64,000 nt of DNA, from positions 62,001 through 126,000 of the forward strand of contig WGLV01000002.1 of assembly GCA_016125385.1 (NCBI GenBank), read 5' to 3'. Position numbers and translations under genes: made by a program. Origin of the DNA: a bacterium. Lineage in GTDB: Bacteria > Hinthialibacterota > Hinthialibacteria > Hinthialibacterales > Hinthialibacteraceae. Shown here in pieces: positions 53,214 through 62,424 of the stretch. The notes below the pieces were generated by a model. That model saw nothing but the letters and a program-made list of their open reading frames with translations, made no database searches and was not told the DNA's origin. Positions within the stretch are counted from its first letter, which is position 1. Each line of letters begins with the position of its first letter.

Positions 53214-54329
53214 ATGAGCGGAGTTCGTGTGCTGGTGGGGACGCGCAAAGGCGCATTTATCTTGACGGCGGACGGTAAGCGGGATCATTGGACTGTGGAT
53301 GGTCCTCATTTCGGTGGATGGGAAATCTTCCACTTCGCGGGGTCATCCGCCGACCCAAACCGGCTTTATGTATCGCAGAGCAGCGGTTGGTTCGGCCAGA
53401 CGATGCAGCGATCCAATGACGGCGGCAAAACGTGGGAAACCGTTGGTAATGAGTTTGCCTACGAAGGCGAAGCCGGTACGCATTTATGGTACGACGGTAC
53501 GCCGCACCCGTGGGAATTCAAGCGCGTCTGGCATCTGGAACCTTCGCCATCCGATCCCGACGTGGTTTACGCTGGAGCGGAGGATGCCTCTCTTTTCATC
53601 ACAAAAGATGGCGGAAGAAGCTGGAAAGAGATCTCCGCGTTACGCAGGCATGAGTCCGGATCCCGCTGGCAGCCCGGCGCTGGTGGAATGTGTCTGCATA
53701 CCATCATCCTCGATCCGAACGATCCTGACCGCATTTACATCGCCATCTCGGCGGCGGGCGCCTTTCGAACCGATGACGGTGGCGCGACCTGGCGTCCGAT
53801 CAATCGCGGACTGAAGTCAAATTTTCTGCCCGAACCGGAGGCGGAAGTGGGGCATTGCGTACACCGCATGACGATGCACCCATCCAAACCTGGCGTATTA
53901 TTCATGTAGAAGCATTGGGACGTCATGCGCAGCGACGATAGCGGAGACGTTTGGCGCGAAGTCAGTGGCGATCTCCCGAGTGATTTCGGTTTTCCTATTC
54001 AGGTTCACGCGCACGAACCGGAGACCATTTACGTTGTACCGATCAAGAGCGACTCCGAGCATTACCCGCCTGAAGGTAAGCTGCGCGTTTACCGCAGCCG
54101 TTCTGGCGGCGTCGACTGGGAGCCGCTGGGCGACGGCTTGCCGCAAAGCGACTGCTATGTGAACGTGCTGCGCGACGCAATGGCGGCCGACAAACTCGAT
54201 CCGTGCGGCGTGTATTTCGGGACGACCGGCGGGCAGGTATATGCTTCAGCTGACTCGGGAGACCATTGGGCGCCGATCGTGAGAGATCTCCCGGCGGTGC
54301 TTTCCGTCGAGGTCCAGACATTGCCATGA
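53214..54329 (+). pseudogene. BNR-repeat beta-propeller (exo-sialidase-like) gene with an in-frame amber stop
   Basis: Translation from ATG 53214 (AAGGAG upstream) gives a propeller with Asp-box repeats: [24 protein letters not shown] and [12 protein letters not shown]. It stops at a TAG at 53907-53909 (codon 232). The same frame continues at once with [18 protein letters not shown] and runs to 54329, completing further repeats and ending SVEVQTLP. Family members have a glutamine (CAG) where the TAG stands, so this looks like a C-to-T change, giving 231 of 371 residues. TAG is used as a normal stop at 8978-8980 and 23244-23246, which argues against general recoding. No signal peptide is present, so a cytoplasmic role is likely. 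The MoaD-like gene overlaps its end by ATGA. Whether it is a true mutation, an assembly error or readthrough is open. Confidence 0.75.
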
Positions 54330-54622
54330 TTCGCGTTGTTTTGCCATATCATCTGCACATGATGGCGAAGACCGGCGCGGAGGTGATGCTTGAAGTGGGG
54401 CCGCCGGTTACGCAACGTACGATACTGAACGCATTGGAGGCGCGATATCCTATGTTACGAGGGACGGTGCGCGACCATGCCACGCAGCGGCGCCGGGCGT
54501 TTTTACGCTTCTTTGCCTGCGAGATGGATTTCTCCAATTCGTCGCCGGACGATCCTCTCCCTGAAGAAGTGGTTTCCGGGGAAGAACCGTTTCTCATTAT
54601 TGGCGCCATCGCCGGAGGGTGA
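54326..54622 (+). CDS. MoaD/ThiS-like ubiquitin-fold protein ending in Gly-Gly
   Basis: A 98-residue protein with the beta-grasp layout: [15 protein letters not shown] strand, [15 protein letters not shown] helix, and a C-terminal [13 protein letters not shown]. The terminal Gly-Gly is the hallmark of sulfur-carrier proteins that are activated by adenylation. It is not beside molybdopterin or thiamin genes. Instead it overlaps the BNR propeller gene by ATGA, and its stop lies nine bases from the YdeI/OmdA start. Its length slightly exceeds MoaD or ThiS because of an Arg- and acid-rich loop. The partner that would activate it (an E1-like enzyme) is not seen in this window. Confidence 0.8.
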   Translation: MIRVVLPYHLHMMAKTGAEVMLEVGPPVTQRTILNALEARYPMLRGTVRDHATQRRRAFLRFFACEMDFSNSSPDDPLPEEVVSGEEPFLIIGAIAGG

Positions 54623-54630
54623 ACGGAGTG

Positions 54631-54816
54631 ATGAACGTTCCTGAGGATTTCATGCTGGCTCTGAAAGAAGGCGAAATGCTGGAGCGATTCGAGGCGATGC
54701 CGCCCTCGCATCGCAAGGAATATCTGGATTGGATTGAACAAGCGAAAAAACCGGAAACGAGAAAGAACCGCATCGCCAAAGCGGTGACCATGATTCGTGA
54801 TAAAGCCGGTTGCTGA
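54631..54816 (+). CDS. YdeI/OmdA-family small protein
   Basis: A short, helical protein (61 residues from ATG 54631) with MNVPEDFMLALKEGEMLERFEAMPPSHRKEYLDWIEQAKKPETRKNRI split over its length. This matches the C-terminal PF13376 (OmdA) motif with the WI--AK-PETR-RRI signature. In E. coli, YdeI-type proteins are linked to peptide resistance; single-domain forms like this are uncharacterised. A GTG-start version at 54619 overlaps the MoaD-like stop; ATG 54631 is preferred, with GGAGGGTGA upstream. It is third in a compact cassette with the BNR and MoaD-like genes. Confidence 0.75.
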   Translation: MNVPEDFMLALKEGEMLERFEAMPPSHRKEYLDWIEQAKKPETRKNRIAKAVTMIRDKAGC

Positions 54817-54846
54817 CAATGGGGTCAGGACGATGGCGGTAAATAG

Positions 54847-55455
54847 TTAGCCGGCGACGATCAGCAGCAAGAACATGATGACCCATACGCCGTCGAGAAA
54901 ATGCCAGTAAATTGCGCTGTATTCAACGCCCGGGTGGTTCGCGCGCGAATAACGTCCGGCGTATGCGTTTTTCAATACAACTCCATGTAGAATCAACCCG
55001 CCGATGACGTGGGCCGCGTGCAGACCGGTCAGCATGTAGAACGTAAATGCATACAGATTGGCGGTCGCGACGAGTTCTAATGAAACCATCCAGAACCAGT
55101 TGATGGCTTGAGCGGTCAGAAACAGCACGGCCAGCGCGAACGCAGTGACCAGTGCGGTTTTCATTCTCTCCATCTCGCCGGACCGCGCGGCTTTCAGCGC
55201 GACGTGCATCGCCACGCTGCAAAGCAGAATAAACGCCGTGCTGATCCATAAACCTTGAGGAAGACTGGGCATTCCCTCCGGCGGCCATGAGTCCGCTTTA
55301 AACCGGACGACGAGGTATCCGACGATACTGGCGGCGAACAACATGGATAACGATCCCAGAAAAATATAAAGCCCCATCCGGCCTGCGCCCGGGATGGGGC
55401 TCGATTTTGGATCGCTGTTATAAGACTGGTTCAGTTCAGTATGAGTTTGGGTCAT
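54847..55455 (-). CDS. Heme-copper oxidase subunit III (second copy)
   Basis: A membrane subunit of about 202 residues with five helices (the short form of subunit III). GLYIFLGSLSMLFAASIVGYLVVRF opens the first helix, and the pattern HAAHVIGGLILHGVV with YWHFLDGVWVIMFLLLIV at the end matches CoxC/CyoC. It is the last gene of the oxidase cluster and differs clearly from the CoxC at 55948. AGGA precedes ATG 55455; the longer frame adds 18 residues. It could form part of the same oxidase or an alternative assembly. Confidence 0.88.
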   Translation of the reverse strand: MTQTHTELNQSYNSDPKSSPIPGAGRMGLYIFLGSLSMLFAASIVGYLVVRFKADSWPPEGMPSLPQGLWISTAFILLCSVAMHVALKAARSGEMERMKTALVTAFALAVLFLTAQAINWFWMVSLELVATANLYAFTFYMLTGLHAAHVIGGLILHGVVLKNAYAGRYSRANHPGVEYSAIYWHFLDGVWVIMFLLLIVAG

Positions 55456-55576
55456 GGCATCCGATCCTTGGATCATTGATTGGAGCGCCTCGTCCCGGAA
55501 ACTCCCCATCGGGATTCATCCCATTACGTCGTATGGTACAACCGAGCGCCGATCACCAACATGACGCTCTGTATTC

Positions 55577-55924
55577 TTATTTATTGATCAGTGGCGCGTA
55601 CCCTTTGATGAGGTTGGGCTGGTACTGATAACTGTCCATCAATGACAGCATGATGAACAGCGCGACGAAAATCAGCGTCCCGATAAAGATCATCGCGTGC
55701 AGTTTTTTGTCCCAGTAGAGGTGCATGAAGAACAGGATGACGAACGACGCCTTCACTGTTGCGATGCCCATTGCGATCGCAAGGTTGGCGTCGTCGCCGA
55801 AATTGACGTGAGTGGCGGCTACGGTGAGCCAGGTCATGAAAATCAGAAAGAGACAGACGGCGGCGAGCACCCATAAGGGAGCGACGTGACCGACGCCGGC
55901 ATGGTTTGAATCGTGATTATTCAT
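55577..55924 (-). CDS. ctaF: Cytochrome c oxidase subunit IV (caa3-type, prokaryotic)
   Basis: A 115-residue protein with three helices. APLWVLAAVCLFLIFMTWLTV, ATVKASFVILFFMHLYWDKKLH and the terminal MIFIGTLIFVALFIMLSL match the prokaryotic subunit IV family of caa3/bo3 oxidases. The conserved KASFVILFFMHL motif is intact. The start is at 55924 with GAGGA upstream; the longer frame overlaps the CoxC gene. It helps assemble the oxidase core. Confidence 0.88.
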   Translation of the reverse strand: MNNHDSNHAGVGHVAPLWVLAAVCLFLIFMTWLTVAATHVNFGDDANLAIAMGIATVKASFVILFFMHLYWDKKLHAMIFIGTLIFVALFIMLSLMDSYQYQPNLIKGYAPLINK

Positions 55925-55947
55925 CGTGTCGTCCTCGTTCGCCTGAA

Positions 55948-56919
55948 TTAGTGAATGAGATAGAGCAGCGGGAACAGATATATCCACACCAGGTCGACGA
56001 CGTGCCAGTACAGGCCGACGCAATCGACCGCGACGAAGTTCCGTTCATTGAACTCACCCCGAATCGCCCGGAAGAGCAGCCAACTGATAGCGCACATGCC
56101 ACCGATGACGTGCAAACCGTGCAGGCCGGTCATGGTGAAATAGATGCCGAAAAAGATCCAGATATTCTGCGGAGCGGGGCCGTAATCATGGCCTTCAACC
56201 GGCTTCGCGAGGCCGGCCGGCCCTTCCGCCGCTTCAGGAATTTTCGACGTCTCTATTTTTAAGGCTCCATTTTCGGTTGTCTCGGTTGATGAGAGGTCGG
56301 TCGCCTGAGCTGTATCGGGTGTTGGAGCCGATTCAGCGCCCGTGGCCGCTTCCGCTGATGTTGTCTGTTCCGATTGATCCGCGACAGCGCCGGCTTCCGA
56401 GTGTCCTTCGCTGGCCTCGACTGCTTCGGCGCCGTGTTCCGCTCCGTGTTCGCCGGGTTGATAACTGTACATCTGGCCCCATAACAGGCCTTCATGCCAC
56501 TTATGAGAATACTCGATGTACTTTACGCCAAGAAAGCACGCCGCGCAGATCAGAGTGACGGTTAAGTTGATGATTAACAGCTTTTTCTGATTGAGCTGCG
56601 CGTTGCGCACCGCCCACGCCATGGTGAAACTGCTGAAAATCAGGATGACGGTATTCAGTCCGCCCCAGAACTTATCAAGAAACTGGTGGGCGTAGATGAA
56701 AATCTCCGGGTGATTGGCGCGGTATACCGAATAGGCGCAGAAGAGCCCGCTGAACAGCAACACTTCGGTGGCCAGAAAGAGCCACATGCCCAGTTTATTT
56801 GAATCGTACTGCTGTTCTTCGGTATCGAAGTGATGCGCCAGGTATGGATTGTGTCCATGCTCGTCATGATGGGCGTCATGACCGGCGGCTTGTTCAGCGA
56901 TGGTTTGCGTCTCACTCAT
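55948..56919 (-). CDS. coxC: Cytochrome c oxidase subunit III with a long acidic insert
   Basis: Subunit III supports proton uptake and core stability. After a His-rich N-terminus (HDAHHDEHGH) come NKLGMWLFLATEVLLFSGLF (helix 1), helices to residue 140, then IYFTMTGLHGLHVIGGM and VDLVWIYLFPLLYL at the end. Residues about 152-245 form an insert rich in Glu, Ala, Thr and Ser between two helices. Normal subunit III has no such loop; it probably lies in the periplasm. Clear GGGG site before the ATG. It sits between CoxA and subunit IV. Confidence 0.92.
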   Translation of the reverse strand: MSETQTIAEQAAGHDAHHDEHGHNPYLAHHFDTEEQQYDSNKLGMWLFLATEVLLFSGLFCAYSVYRANHPEIFIYAHQFLDKFWGGLNTVILIFSSFTMAWAVRNAQLNQKKLLIINLTVTLICAACFLGVKYIEYSHKWHEGLLWGQMYSYQPGEHGAEHGAEAVEASEGHSEAGAVADQSEQTTSAEAATGAESAPTPDTAQATDLSSTETTENGALKIETSKIPEAAEGPAGLAKPVEGHDYGPAPQNIWIFFGIYFTMTGLHGLHVIGGMCAISWLLFRAIRGEFNERNFVAVDCVGLYWHVVDLVWIYLFPLLYLIH

Positions 56920-56939
56920 AATGGTTCCCCAAAACTGAT

Positions 56940-58649
56940 TTACGCGGATGCGCCCGCGGATTGCGCGCTTTTGTGAACGAAGCCTTCGATGGTTTTGTCA
57001 TAGACCAGATCGCTGTAGTCGTACGGATCGGTCACGGCTGGGATGGTTTTGAAATTGTCATGAACAGGAGGCGAACTGGTTTCCCATTCCAAGGTGGCGG
57101 CGCCCCACGGATTCTGAGGAGCGGGTTTTCCACGGAAAAGGGAATGGAGCAGGCAACCGGCGTCGACGAAGAAGCCTACAGCCAGCGTGTACGATCCGAT
57201 GCTGGATAGTACGTGCCAGAAGGTGAAGACCTCTTTGTAATTGAAATAACGGCGCGGCATGCCATGCGCGCCCATGACGAACTGAGGGAAGAAAGTCAGG
57301 TTGAAGCCAATGAAGATCAGCAGAGCGGCCAACTGCCCCATGCGTTCGTTATACATCTTGCCGAACATCTTGGGCCACCAGTAATGCAGGCCGCCGAGAA
57401 AGGCGATCATAGTTCCGCCCATCATAACATAGTGAAAATGGGCGACGATGAAGTAGGTATCGTGAAGGTGAATGTCGGTTGCCAGCGCGCCCAGAAACAG
57501 ACCGGTCAGGCCGCCGATGCCGAACAGAAAGATAAACGATAACGCGAAGCACATCGGCGTATCGAGACTGATCGAACCCTTGTACATGGTCGCGAGCCAG
57601 TTGAAGACCTTGATCGCGGATGGGATGGAAACGCTGAAGGTCAACAGACTGAAAACGGTGATCGCCAGGTCTGACATGCCGCTGGTGAACATGTGATGTC
57701 CCCAGACAAGAAAGCCAAGAATGGCGATGGCGATCGAACTGTACGCGATGAACGTATAGCCGAAAATGTGTTTGCGGCTGAAAACGGGGATCAGTTCGGA
57801 AATGATTCCCATGCCCGGCAGAATCATGATGTACACCGCCGGGTGAGAGTAAAACCAGAAGAAATGCTGATAGAGAATCGGATCGCCGCCCAACCTCGGG
57901 TTGAAGATGCCGACTCCCAACAGGTTTTCAATGATCAGCAACAATACGGTGATGCCCAGTACGGGCGTCGCCAGAACCTGAATCAAGGCGGTGCCGTAAA
58001 TCGACCACAGAAACAGGGGCATCTTGAACCAATCCATTCCGGGGGGACGGAGTTTGTGGATGGTGACGATGAAGTTCAGCCCCGTGAAGATTGAACTGAA
58101 GCCGAGAATGAACACAGCGAAGGTGATCAATACAACGTTCAGATAGCCGCTGACGTTTTCGCCTGTGCTATAAGGCGTGTAAAACGTCCACCCGGTTTCA
58201 ACGCCGCCCAGCACGATGGTCAGAAGAGCGAAGATCGCGCCCGCGACGTAAAAATACCAGCTGGCCAGGTTGAGGCGGGGAAACGCCACGTCTTTGGCGC
58301 CCAGCATCAGGGGTAATACGAAGTTGCCCAGCGCGGCGGGAATGCCTGGAATGATGACGAGGAAGACCATGATGGCGCCGTGCAGAGTAAACAGTTTGTT
58401 GTACTGGTCGGGCGTCATGCCGGTGGTCGGGCCGGGCGTCAGCAGCTCGGTTCGAATGAGCAACGCGATCAGCCCTCCAACGAAAAAGAACAACAGAATG
58501 CACGCCAGATACATCACGCCGATCCGCTTGTGATCGAGCGTGGTCAGCCATGACATAATGCCCTTTTCATGCGTCAGATAGTTATCGCCCTGGACGGAAT
58601 CGTGGCCGCCGGATTGACCGACTGCTCCGGGCGCGGTGGTGGTAACCAT
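56940..58649 (-). CDS. coxA: Cytochrome c oxidase subunit I (A2-type)
   Basis: The catalytic subunit reduces oxygen to water and pumps protons. Ligand motifs for low-spin heme ([13 protein letters not shown]), CuB ([10 protein letters not shown]) and heme a3 ([17 protein letters not shown]) are intact. The helix VI motif is [15 protein letters not shown], where a Tyr-Ser replaces the usual A1-type glutamate (GHPEVY), so this is an A2-type enzyme. About 12 helices and 569 residues are standard. AGAGGAG precedes the ATG, three bases from the CoxB stop, so translation is probably coupled. Heme type (a) is inferred from the CtaB and caa3 context. Confidence 0.97.
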   Translation of the reverse strand: MVTTTAPGAVGQSGGHDSVQGDNYLTHEKGIMSWLTTLDHKRIGVMYLACILLFFFVGGLIALLIRTELLTPGPTTGMTPDQYNKLFTLHGAIMVFLVIIPGIPAALGNFVLPLMLGAKDVAFPRLNLASWYFYVAGAIFALLTIVLGGVETGWTFYTPYSTGENVSGYLNVVLITFAVFILGFSSIFTGLNFIVTIHKLRPPGMDWFKMPLFLWSIYGTALIQVLATPVLGITVLLLIIENLLGVGIFNPRLGGDPILYQHFFWFYSHPAVYIMILPGMGIISELIPVFSRKHIFGYTFIAYSSIAIAILGFLVWGHHMFTSGMSDLAITVFSLLTFSVSIPSAIKVFNWLATMYKGSISLDTPMCFALSFIFLFGIGGLTGLFLGALATDIHLHDTYFIVAHFHYVMMGGTMIAFLGGLHYWWPKMFGKMYNERMGQLAALLIFIGFNLTFFPQFVMGAHGMPRRYFNYKEVFTFWHVLSSIGSYTLAVGFFVDAGCLLHSLFRGKPAPQNPWGAATLEWETSSPPVHDNFKTIPAVTDPYDYSDLVYDKTIEGFVHKSAQSAGASA

Positions 58650-58651
58650 AA

Positions 58652-59644
58652 TTACTGCTCCTCTGTGTTATCGCTGAGGGTTTTGATGAATTCGATGATG
58701 GCGGTGATTTCCTTGTCGCGCAGTTTGCCTTTGAAGGTGGGCATAATGGCGTCGAAGCCTTTCACGACTTTCGCCGTTGGGTCCATCAGCGATTCGCGGA
58801 CGTAGTTTTCATCCACAACGCCTTCGGAGCCGTCGCGGAACACGACCTTGTGTCCCCAGATTCCCTTGAAGGTAGGGCCGTCGCCCGCGCTGCCGTCGGT
58901 TGAGTGACATTGCGCGCATCCGCGAATCTTGTAGAGCTTCTGGCCCGCCTCGGGCAGCGGCATGGTTTCCACAAAATTGGACGCTTTTTCAAGCCAGGCT
59001 TCGAAATCGCCTTTTTCATGCACGATCGCCTGCGCGGTCATGTTGGAGTGATTCGTTCCGCAATATTCGGCGCAGAACAGGGGATACTCGCCCGCATGAA
59101 CCGCCTTGAACCAGACTTTGTTGTAGCGCCCGGGTACGGCGTCCATCTTCAGGCGAAACGCGGGCACGAACAGGCTGTGCGTCACGTCGTCCGACGTGAT
59201 GACCAGCTCAACCGGCGTGTCGATCGGCGCGTGAAGGTCGCCGTCAATATAGCCGTTGGGGTATTGAAATCCCCATGTCCATTTCTGGCCGATAACGTTG
59301 ATACGGTATGAATTGGCGGGCGGCACCTTCATATCGATGAAGGTTTTAAAGCCCATGTAGAAGATCACAAAGACCAGCAGCAGTGGGATGCCCGTCCAGG
59401 TGACTTCGAGAATCGTGCTGTGAGTCGGCGTCTTTTGCGCTTCATGACCTTCGCGGCGCCGGTACATGAACACGAACGCCGTCATCAGCCCCACGATGAG
59501 CACAAAGAAAAACACGCTCAACCAGTAAATGAAATAAAACACCACGTCGACGTGACTCGACGCAGAGGACGCCTGAGGTGGCATCCAGAACGTACTTTGC
59601 TGCATGTGAGCTGGTAGAGTTGTCGTCAGCCAATCCATCATCAT
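58652..59644 (-). CDS. coxB: Cytochrome c oxidase subunit II with fused cytochrome c (caa3-type)
   Basis: Two N-terminal helices lead to the CuA domain with the ligand set in [13 protein letters not shown], preceded by the [16 protein letters not shown] segment. A C-terminal monoheme cytochrome c follows with CAQCH and the distal methionine in AIMPTFKG. This fusion defines the caa3 type and takes electrons straight from a c-type donor such as ActE. The ATG overlaps the SCO stop (ATGA), so metal insertion and subunit synthesis are coupled. No lipobox is seen at the N-terminus. Confidence 0.96.
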   Translation of the reverse strand: MMMDWLTTTLPAHMQQSTFWMPPQASSASSHVDVVFYFIYWLSVFFFVLIVGLMTAFVFMYRRREGHEAQKTPTHSTILEVTWTGIPLLLVFVIFYMGFKTFIDMKVPPANSYRINVIGQKWTWGFQYPNGYIDGDLHAPIDTPVELVITSDDVTHSLFVPAFRLKMDAVPGRYNKVWFKAVHAGEYPLFCAEYCGTNHSNMTAQAIVHEKGDFEAWLEKASNFVETMPLPEAGQKLYKIRGCAQCHSTDGSAGDGPTFKGIWGHKVVFRDGSEGVVDENYVRESLMDPTAKVVKGFDAIMPTFKGKLRDKEITAIIEFIKTLSDNTEEQ

Positions 59645-60546
59645 GTGTTTCCTTCAATCGGTTGTGCCGTTTGACTTGTTTTTTTCTTCCGCATTTCACG
59701 AATCCAGAATACGGTCAGCAAGGATCCGAGGAGAAGCATCGTCAGAACGCCGCCGATCCGCATGACGCCCATCGCAAAAGGAACATAACTGCCCGCGCTG
59801 GGGTCGTATTGAAAGCAGGTCAGGACGAAATGATCCACCGCCGTGCCGATTTTGCCCTCCGAGGCCTCAACCAGTGAAAGCCGGACGGTTTTGGGATCAT
59901 ATTGAATGCCGGACAGGTACCGGGAGACGTGACCTTCCGGCGTAAGAATCATGATGGCTGAACCGTGGGCGAATTCCTTGCGGCTTTCGATCCACTTATA
60001 TCCATAGCCGACCGAATCTGCCAGTTTTTTGAAGTTTTCTTCTTTACCGGTGAGAAAGTGCCAGCCGTTCGCCGCTTCGGGAACGCCCAGTTCCTTAATG
60101 AAACTCTGTTTCTTCACCGTGGCGAGCTGCGGCGTTTCCAATGGATCAATGCTGACGGTGACGATCTGAAACTCATCGCCTGGCGTCATGCCCACTTCTT
60201 TAGTCGCTTCGGTCAAGCCATTCAGAATCAGACCGCACAGCATGGGGCAGCGATAATAAACCAGCGTCAGGATGACCGGATTTTTCCCGTTGAAATACTG
60301 CTCCAGTTTGACCGTGTTCCCGCGTTCGTCCTTGAAATCTAGCCCGAGAGGAACCTGATTATCGAGTTTTTCCGTGATGCCGACGCCTTCAAGTTCGTCC
60401 GGCAGCGGCTCCATGCGGCCCTGGTCGTCCGAAGTTGAACTGGACGGAACGTTCGATACCGCTTCAGCGGATGGCGCGGCCATCCAGCCAATCAGGCAAA
60501 CCAGAACGAACAATGGGAATGCGAGTTGAACGAGTAATCTTTTCAT
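59641..60546 (-). CDS. SCO1/SenC copper chaperone
   Basis: A thioredoxin-fold protein that delivers copper to CuA. The CPMLC copper motif in LVYYRCPMLCGLIL and a downstream histidine in FAHGSAIMIL are intact. It is anchored at both ends: an N-terminal signal or helix (MKRLLVQLAFPLFVLVCLI) and a C-terminal helix (GGVLTMLLLGSLLTVFWI), which is unusual but seen in some SCO proteins. The start is ATG 60546 with GGGGGCG upstream; the longer frame adds 24 residues. It overlaps coxB by ATGA. Confidence 0.92.
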   Translation of the reverse strand: MKRLLVQLAFPLFVLVCLIGWMAAPSAEAVSNVPSSSTSDDQGRMEPLPDELEGVGITEKLDNQVPLGLDFKDERGNTVKLEQYFNGKNPVILTLVYYRCPMLCGLILNGLTEATKEVGMTPGDEFQIVTVSIDPLETPQLATVKKQSFIKELGVPEAANGWHFLTGKEENFKKLADSVGYGYKWIESRKEFAHGSAIMILTPEGHVSRYLSGIQYDPKTVRLSLVEASEGKIGTAVDHFVLTCFQYDPSAGSYVPFAMGVMRIGGVLTMLLLGSLLTVFWIREMRKKKTSQTAQPIEGNT

Positions 60547-60730
60547 TTTCGCCCCCGTAAAATTTGTATTCCCCCCTGACGGCCTCGCTGAGAGGCTCGC
60601 CTGTATACCACTTGTCATGTCCGCCGGGTGTGTTTGAGTTGGTTCCGATCGGGCGTCAGGGTTGAATGCGTTGCTTTCCCGCGATCAGCGGGGGCGTTCG
60701 TATCAAGCCAGCCGTTGTTCGAAAACCGCT

Positions 60731-61039
60731 CTAGTTCGTGGATGAATTGACCGAAGGCGCGGAGATGGATTCACGGACGATGATTTTCATGGCGTCGTCG
60801 ATCGGAATCTTGGCGGTGTTGTTCTTCTTGTCGACGGTGTACCCGTTTAATTGCGCCAACTGCTCGGCCTTTACCGAATCGAACTCGGCGAAGGGCTGGG
60901 AAATCACTTTCGCATCGAACAGCTGATTGTGGAAATTGAAATAAAACACTTCCGTCAGCAGTATGATCAGAAATACGATCAAAGCGGATACGAAGCCTAC
61001 CAGCGCGACCTTTGGCGTATTGACGTCATCTCTGGTCAT
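60731..61039 (-). CDS. Small single-helix membrane protein in the ACIII-caa3 cluster
   Basis: A 102-residue protein with one membrane helix (VALVGFVSALIVFLIILLTEVFYF, residues 11-34, in two parts) and a periplasmic tail of about 65 residues. NNTAKIPIDDAMKIIVRE resembles the short conserved stretch of small hypothetical proteins seen between alternative complex III and caa3 genes in other phyla. It may help link the two complexes; this is inference. GGGA precedes the ATG. Confidence 0.7.
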   Translation of the reverse strand: MTRDDVNTPKVALVGFVSALIVFLIILLTEVFYFNFHNQLFDAKVISQPFAEFDSVKAEQLAQLNGYTVDKKNNTAKIPIDDAMKIIVRESISAPSVNSSTN

Positions 61040-61161
61040 GTCAAATTTCCCGTTCGAATATACCGTCTTGTTTCGCTCCCCGCCGGACTTGTCTGGCGAG
61101 GCTTTTACTCATCGAATGAAAAAACGCGCGGCGGAACGCTCACGCCAGCCACGCGCATATA

Positions 61162-62391
61162 TTATGCGTTTTCAAAGGTCAGCGATTCAGCCAGACGCGG
61201 ATCCTTCATCGGAATCAATGACCGTCCACGCGCCCACATGGCGAATCCAGCCGCGTATAATCCACCAAAGCCGATCAGACAGAAGATATCCATCAGACCA
61301 AAGGGCGCCGCGCCGATCTCTCCATACTGATGAACGTATTCAGGCATCACTAACCAGTAAATGTCGACCCAGTGCATCACCAGCATCCAGATCGCCCAGA
61401 AGAAAAGCAGGCTTTTGTTACGTTTGATATGGCGTGACAGCAAACCGAAGAAGGGCAGGAAGAAATGACAGAAGATGAGGCTCAGCGAAACCCACAGCAT
61501 GGGAGCCGTCTGCCGCCGCAGAATCCATCCGGTGGTTTCTGGTTTGTTGGCGTACCAGTACAGCATGTACTGAGAGAATGCGATGTAGGCCCAGAAGATC
61601 GTGAAGGCGAAAAGAAACTTGCCCAGATCATGGTAATGTTCGGTTGTAATGGCGCGCGTCAGGCGGCCCGATTTCTGCAGGCCGATGCACAGCGCGCTGA
61701 GGGTGGCGAACAGCGCCACCGCCGACCCGGCGAAGAAATACACGCCGTAGATCGTGCTGTACCAGTGGGGATCGAGCGACATCAGCCAGTCGAACGAGGC
61801 GTAGGTCGTGGTCATGGCGTACAGGAAAAGCCCCCAGGATGAGACCTTTTCGAGACGAATGGAAATCTTGTAGTCGCCCGACTCATCCTGTTCAGTCGAT
61901 TTACGAAGAAAGAAAAGAGCAAGGCCGATCCAGACGGCGAAGAAGATCACCGCGCGGAACAGAAAGAACGCCGTGTTCAGATAGGGCGCTTTATGCTGAA
62001 GAATGGGGTCATGCGCGACGGCTTCGGCGTGGGTCCAGTGGTAGAGCGAGTGAAGGCCGAAAATGATGGGAATGAACAGAATCGCCATCAACACGACGTT
62101 GGCGGCGAGCAGTTCCATCAGACGCCGCACCACGATGCTCCAGCCAGCACGCGTCACATGCTGAATGCCCGTAAAGCAGAGTGCGCCCAGCGAGATGCTG
62201 AGGAAGAAAATGAAATTGGTCAGATAGACGAAGAAAAAGCGGTCCATGCCGTTTTCCTGAATGAAACCCATCAGGCAAGCCAGCACGAGGCCGATCAGGC
62301 CAATCGCGCCGCCGTAACGGGTCACGCTGAGACCGAGGCCTTCGAGGCGCCGGCGTTCGTCCATCAATTGGGCTGGATCGTGGAGAGACAA
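61162..62391 (-). CDS. actF: Alternative complex III membrane subunit ActF
   Basis: ActF is a polytopic membrane subunit of the quinol:cytochrome c oxidoreductase that replaces the bc1 complex. It has about ten helices, with WTHAEAVAHDP, FVYLTNFIFFLSISLGALCF and VTRAGWSIVVRRLMELLAAN typical of the ActF/ActC-like branch. It starts with TTG at 62391, supported by AAGGAG nine bases upstream; an ATG nine codons inside is less likely. The length of 409 residues is normal. It is cotranscribed between ActE and the small membrane gene. Confidence 0.9.
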   Translation of the reverse strand: MSLHDPAQLMDERRRLEGLGLSVTRYGGAIGLIGLVLACLMGFIQENGMDRFFFVYLTNFIFFLSISLGALCFTGIQHVTRAGWSIVVRRLMELLAANVVLMAILFIPIIFGLHSLYHWTHAEAVAHDPILQHKAPYLNTAFFLFRAVIFFAVWIGLALFFLRKSTEQDESGDYKISIRLEKVSSWGLFLYAMTTTYASFDWLMSLDPHWYSTIYGVYFFAGSAVALFATLSALCIGLQKSGRLTRAITTEHYHDLGKFLFAFTIFWAYIAFSQYMLYWYANKPETTGWILRRQTAPMLWVSLSLIFCHFFLPFFGLLSRHIKRNKSLLFFWAIWMLVMHWVDIYWLVMPEYVHQYGEIGAAPFGLMDIFCLIGFGGLYAAGFAMWARGRSLIPMKDPRLAESLTFENA

Positions 62392-62424
62392 GGTTCTTCG
62401 CTCCTTCGGCTCAATCGCCGTGAA

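Noticed and set aside
53907-53909. Amber codon read as an amino acid by a genome-wide code change
   Set aside because: TAG ends at least two other intact genes in the window (DUF4276 and DUF115), so TAG is a working stop codon here.
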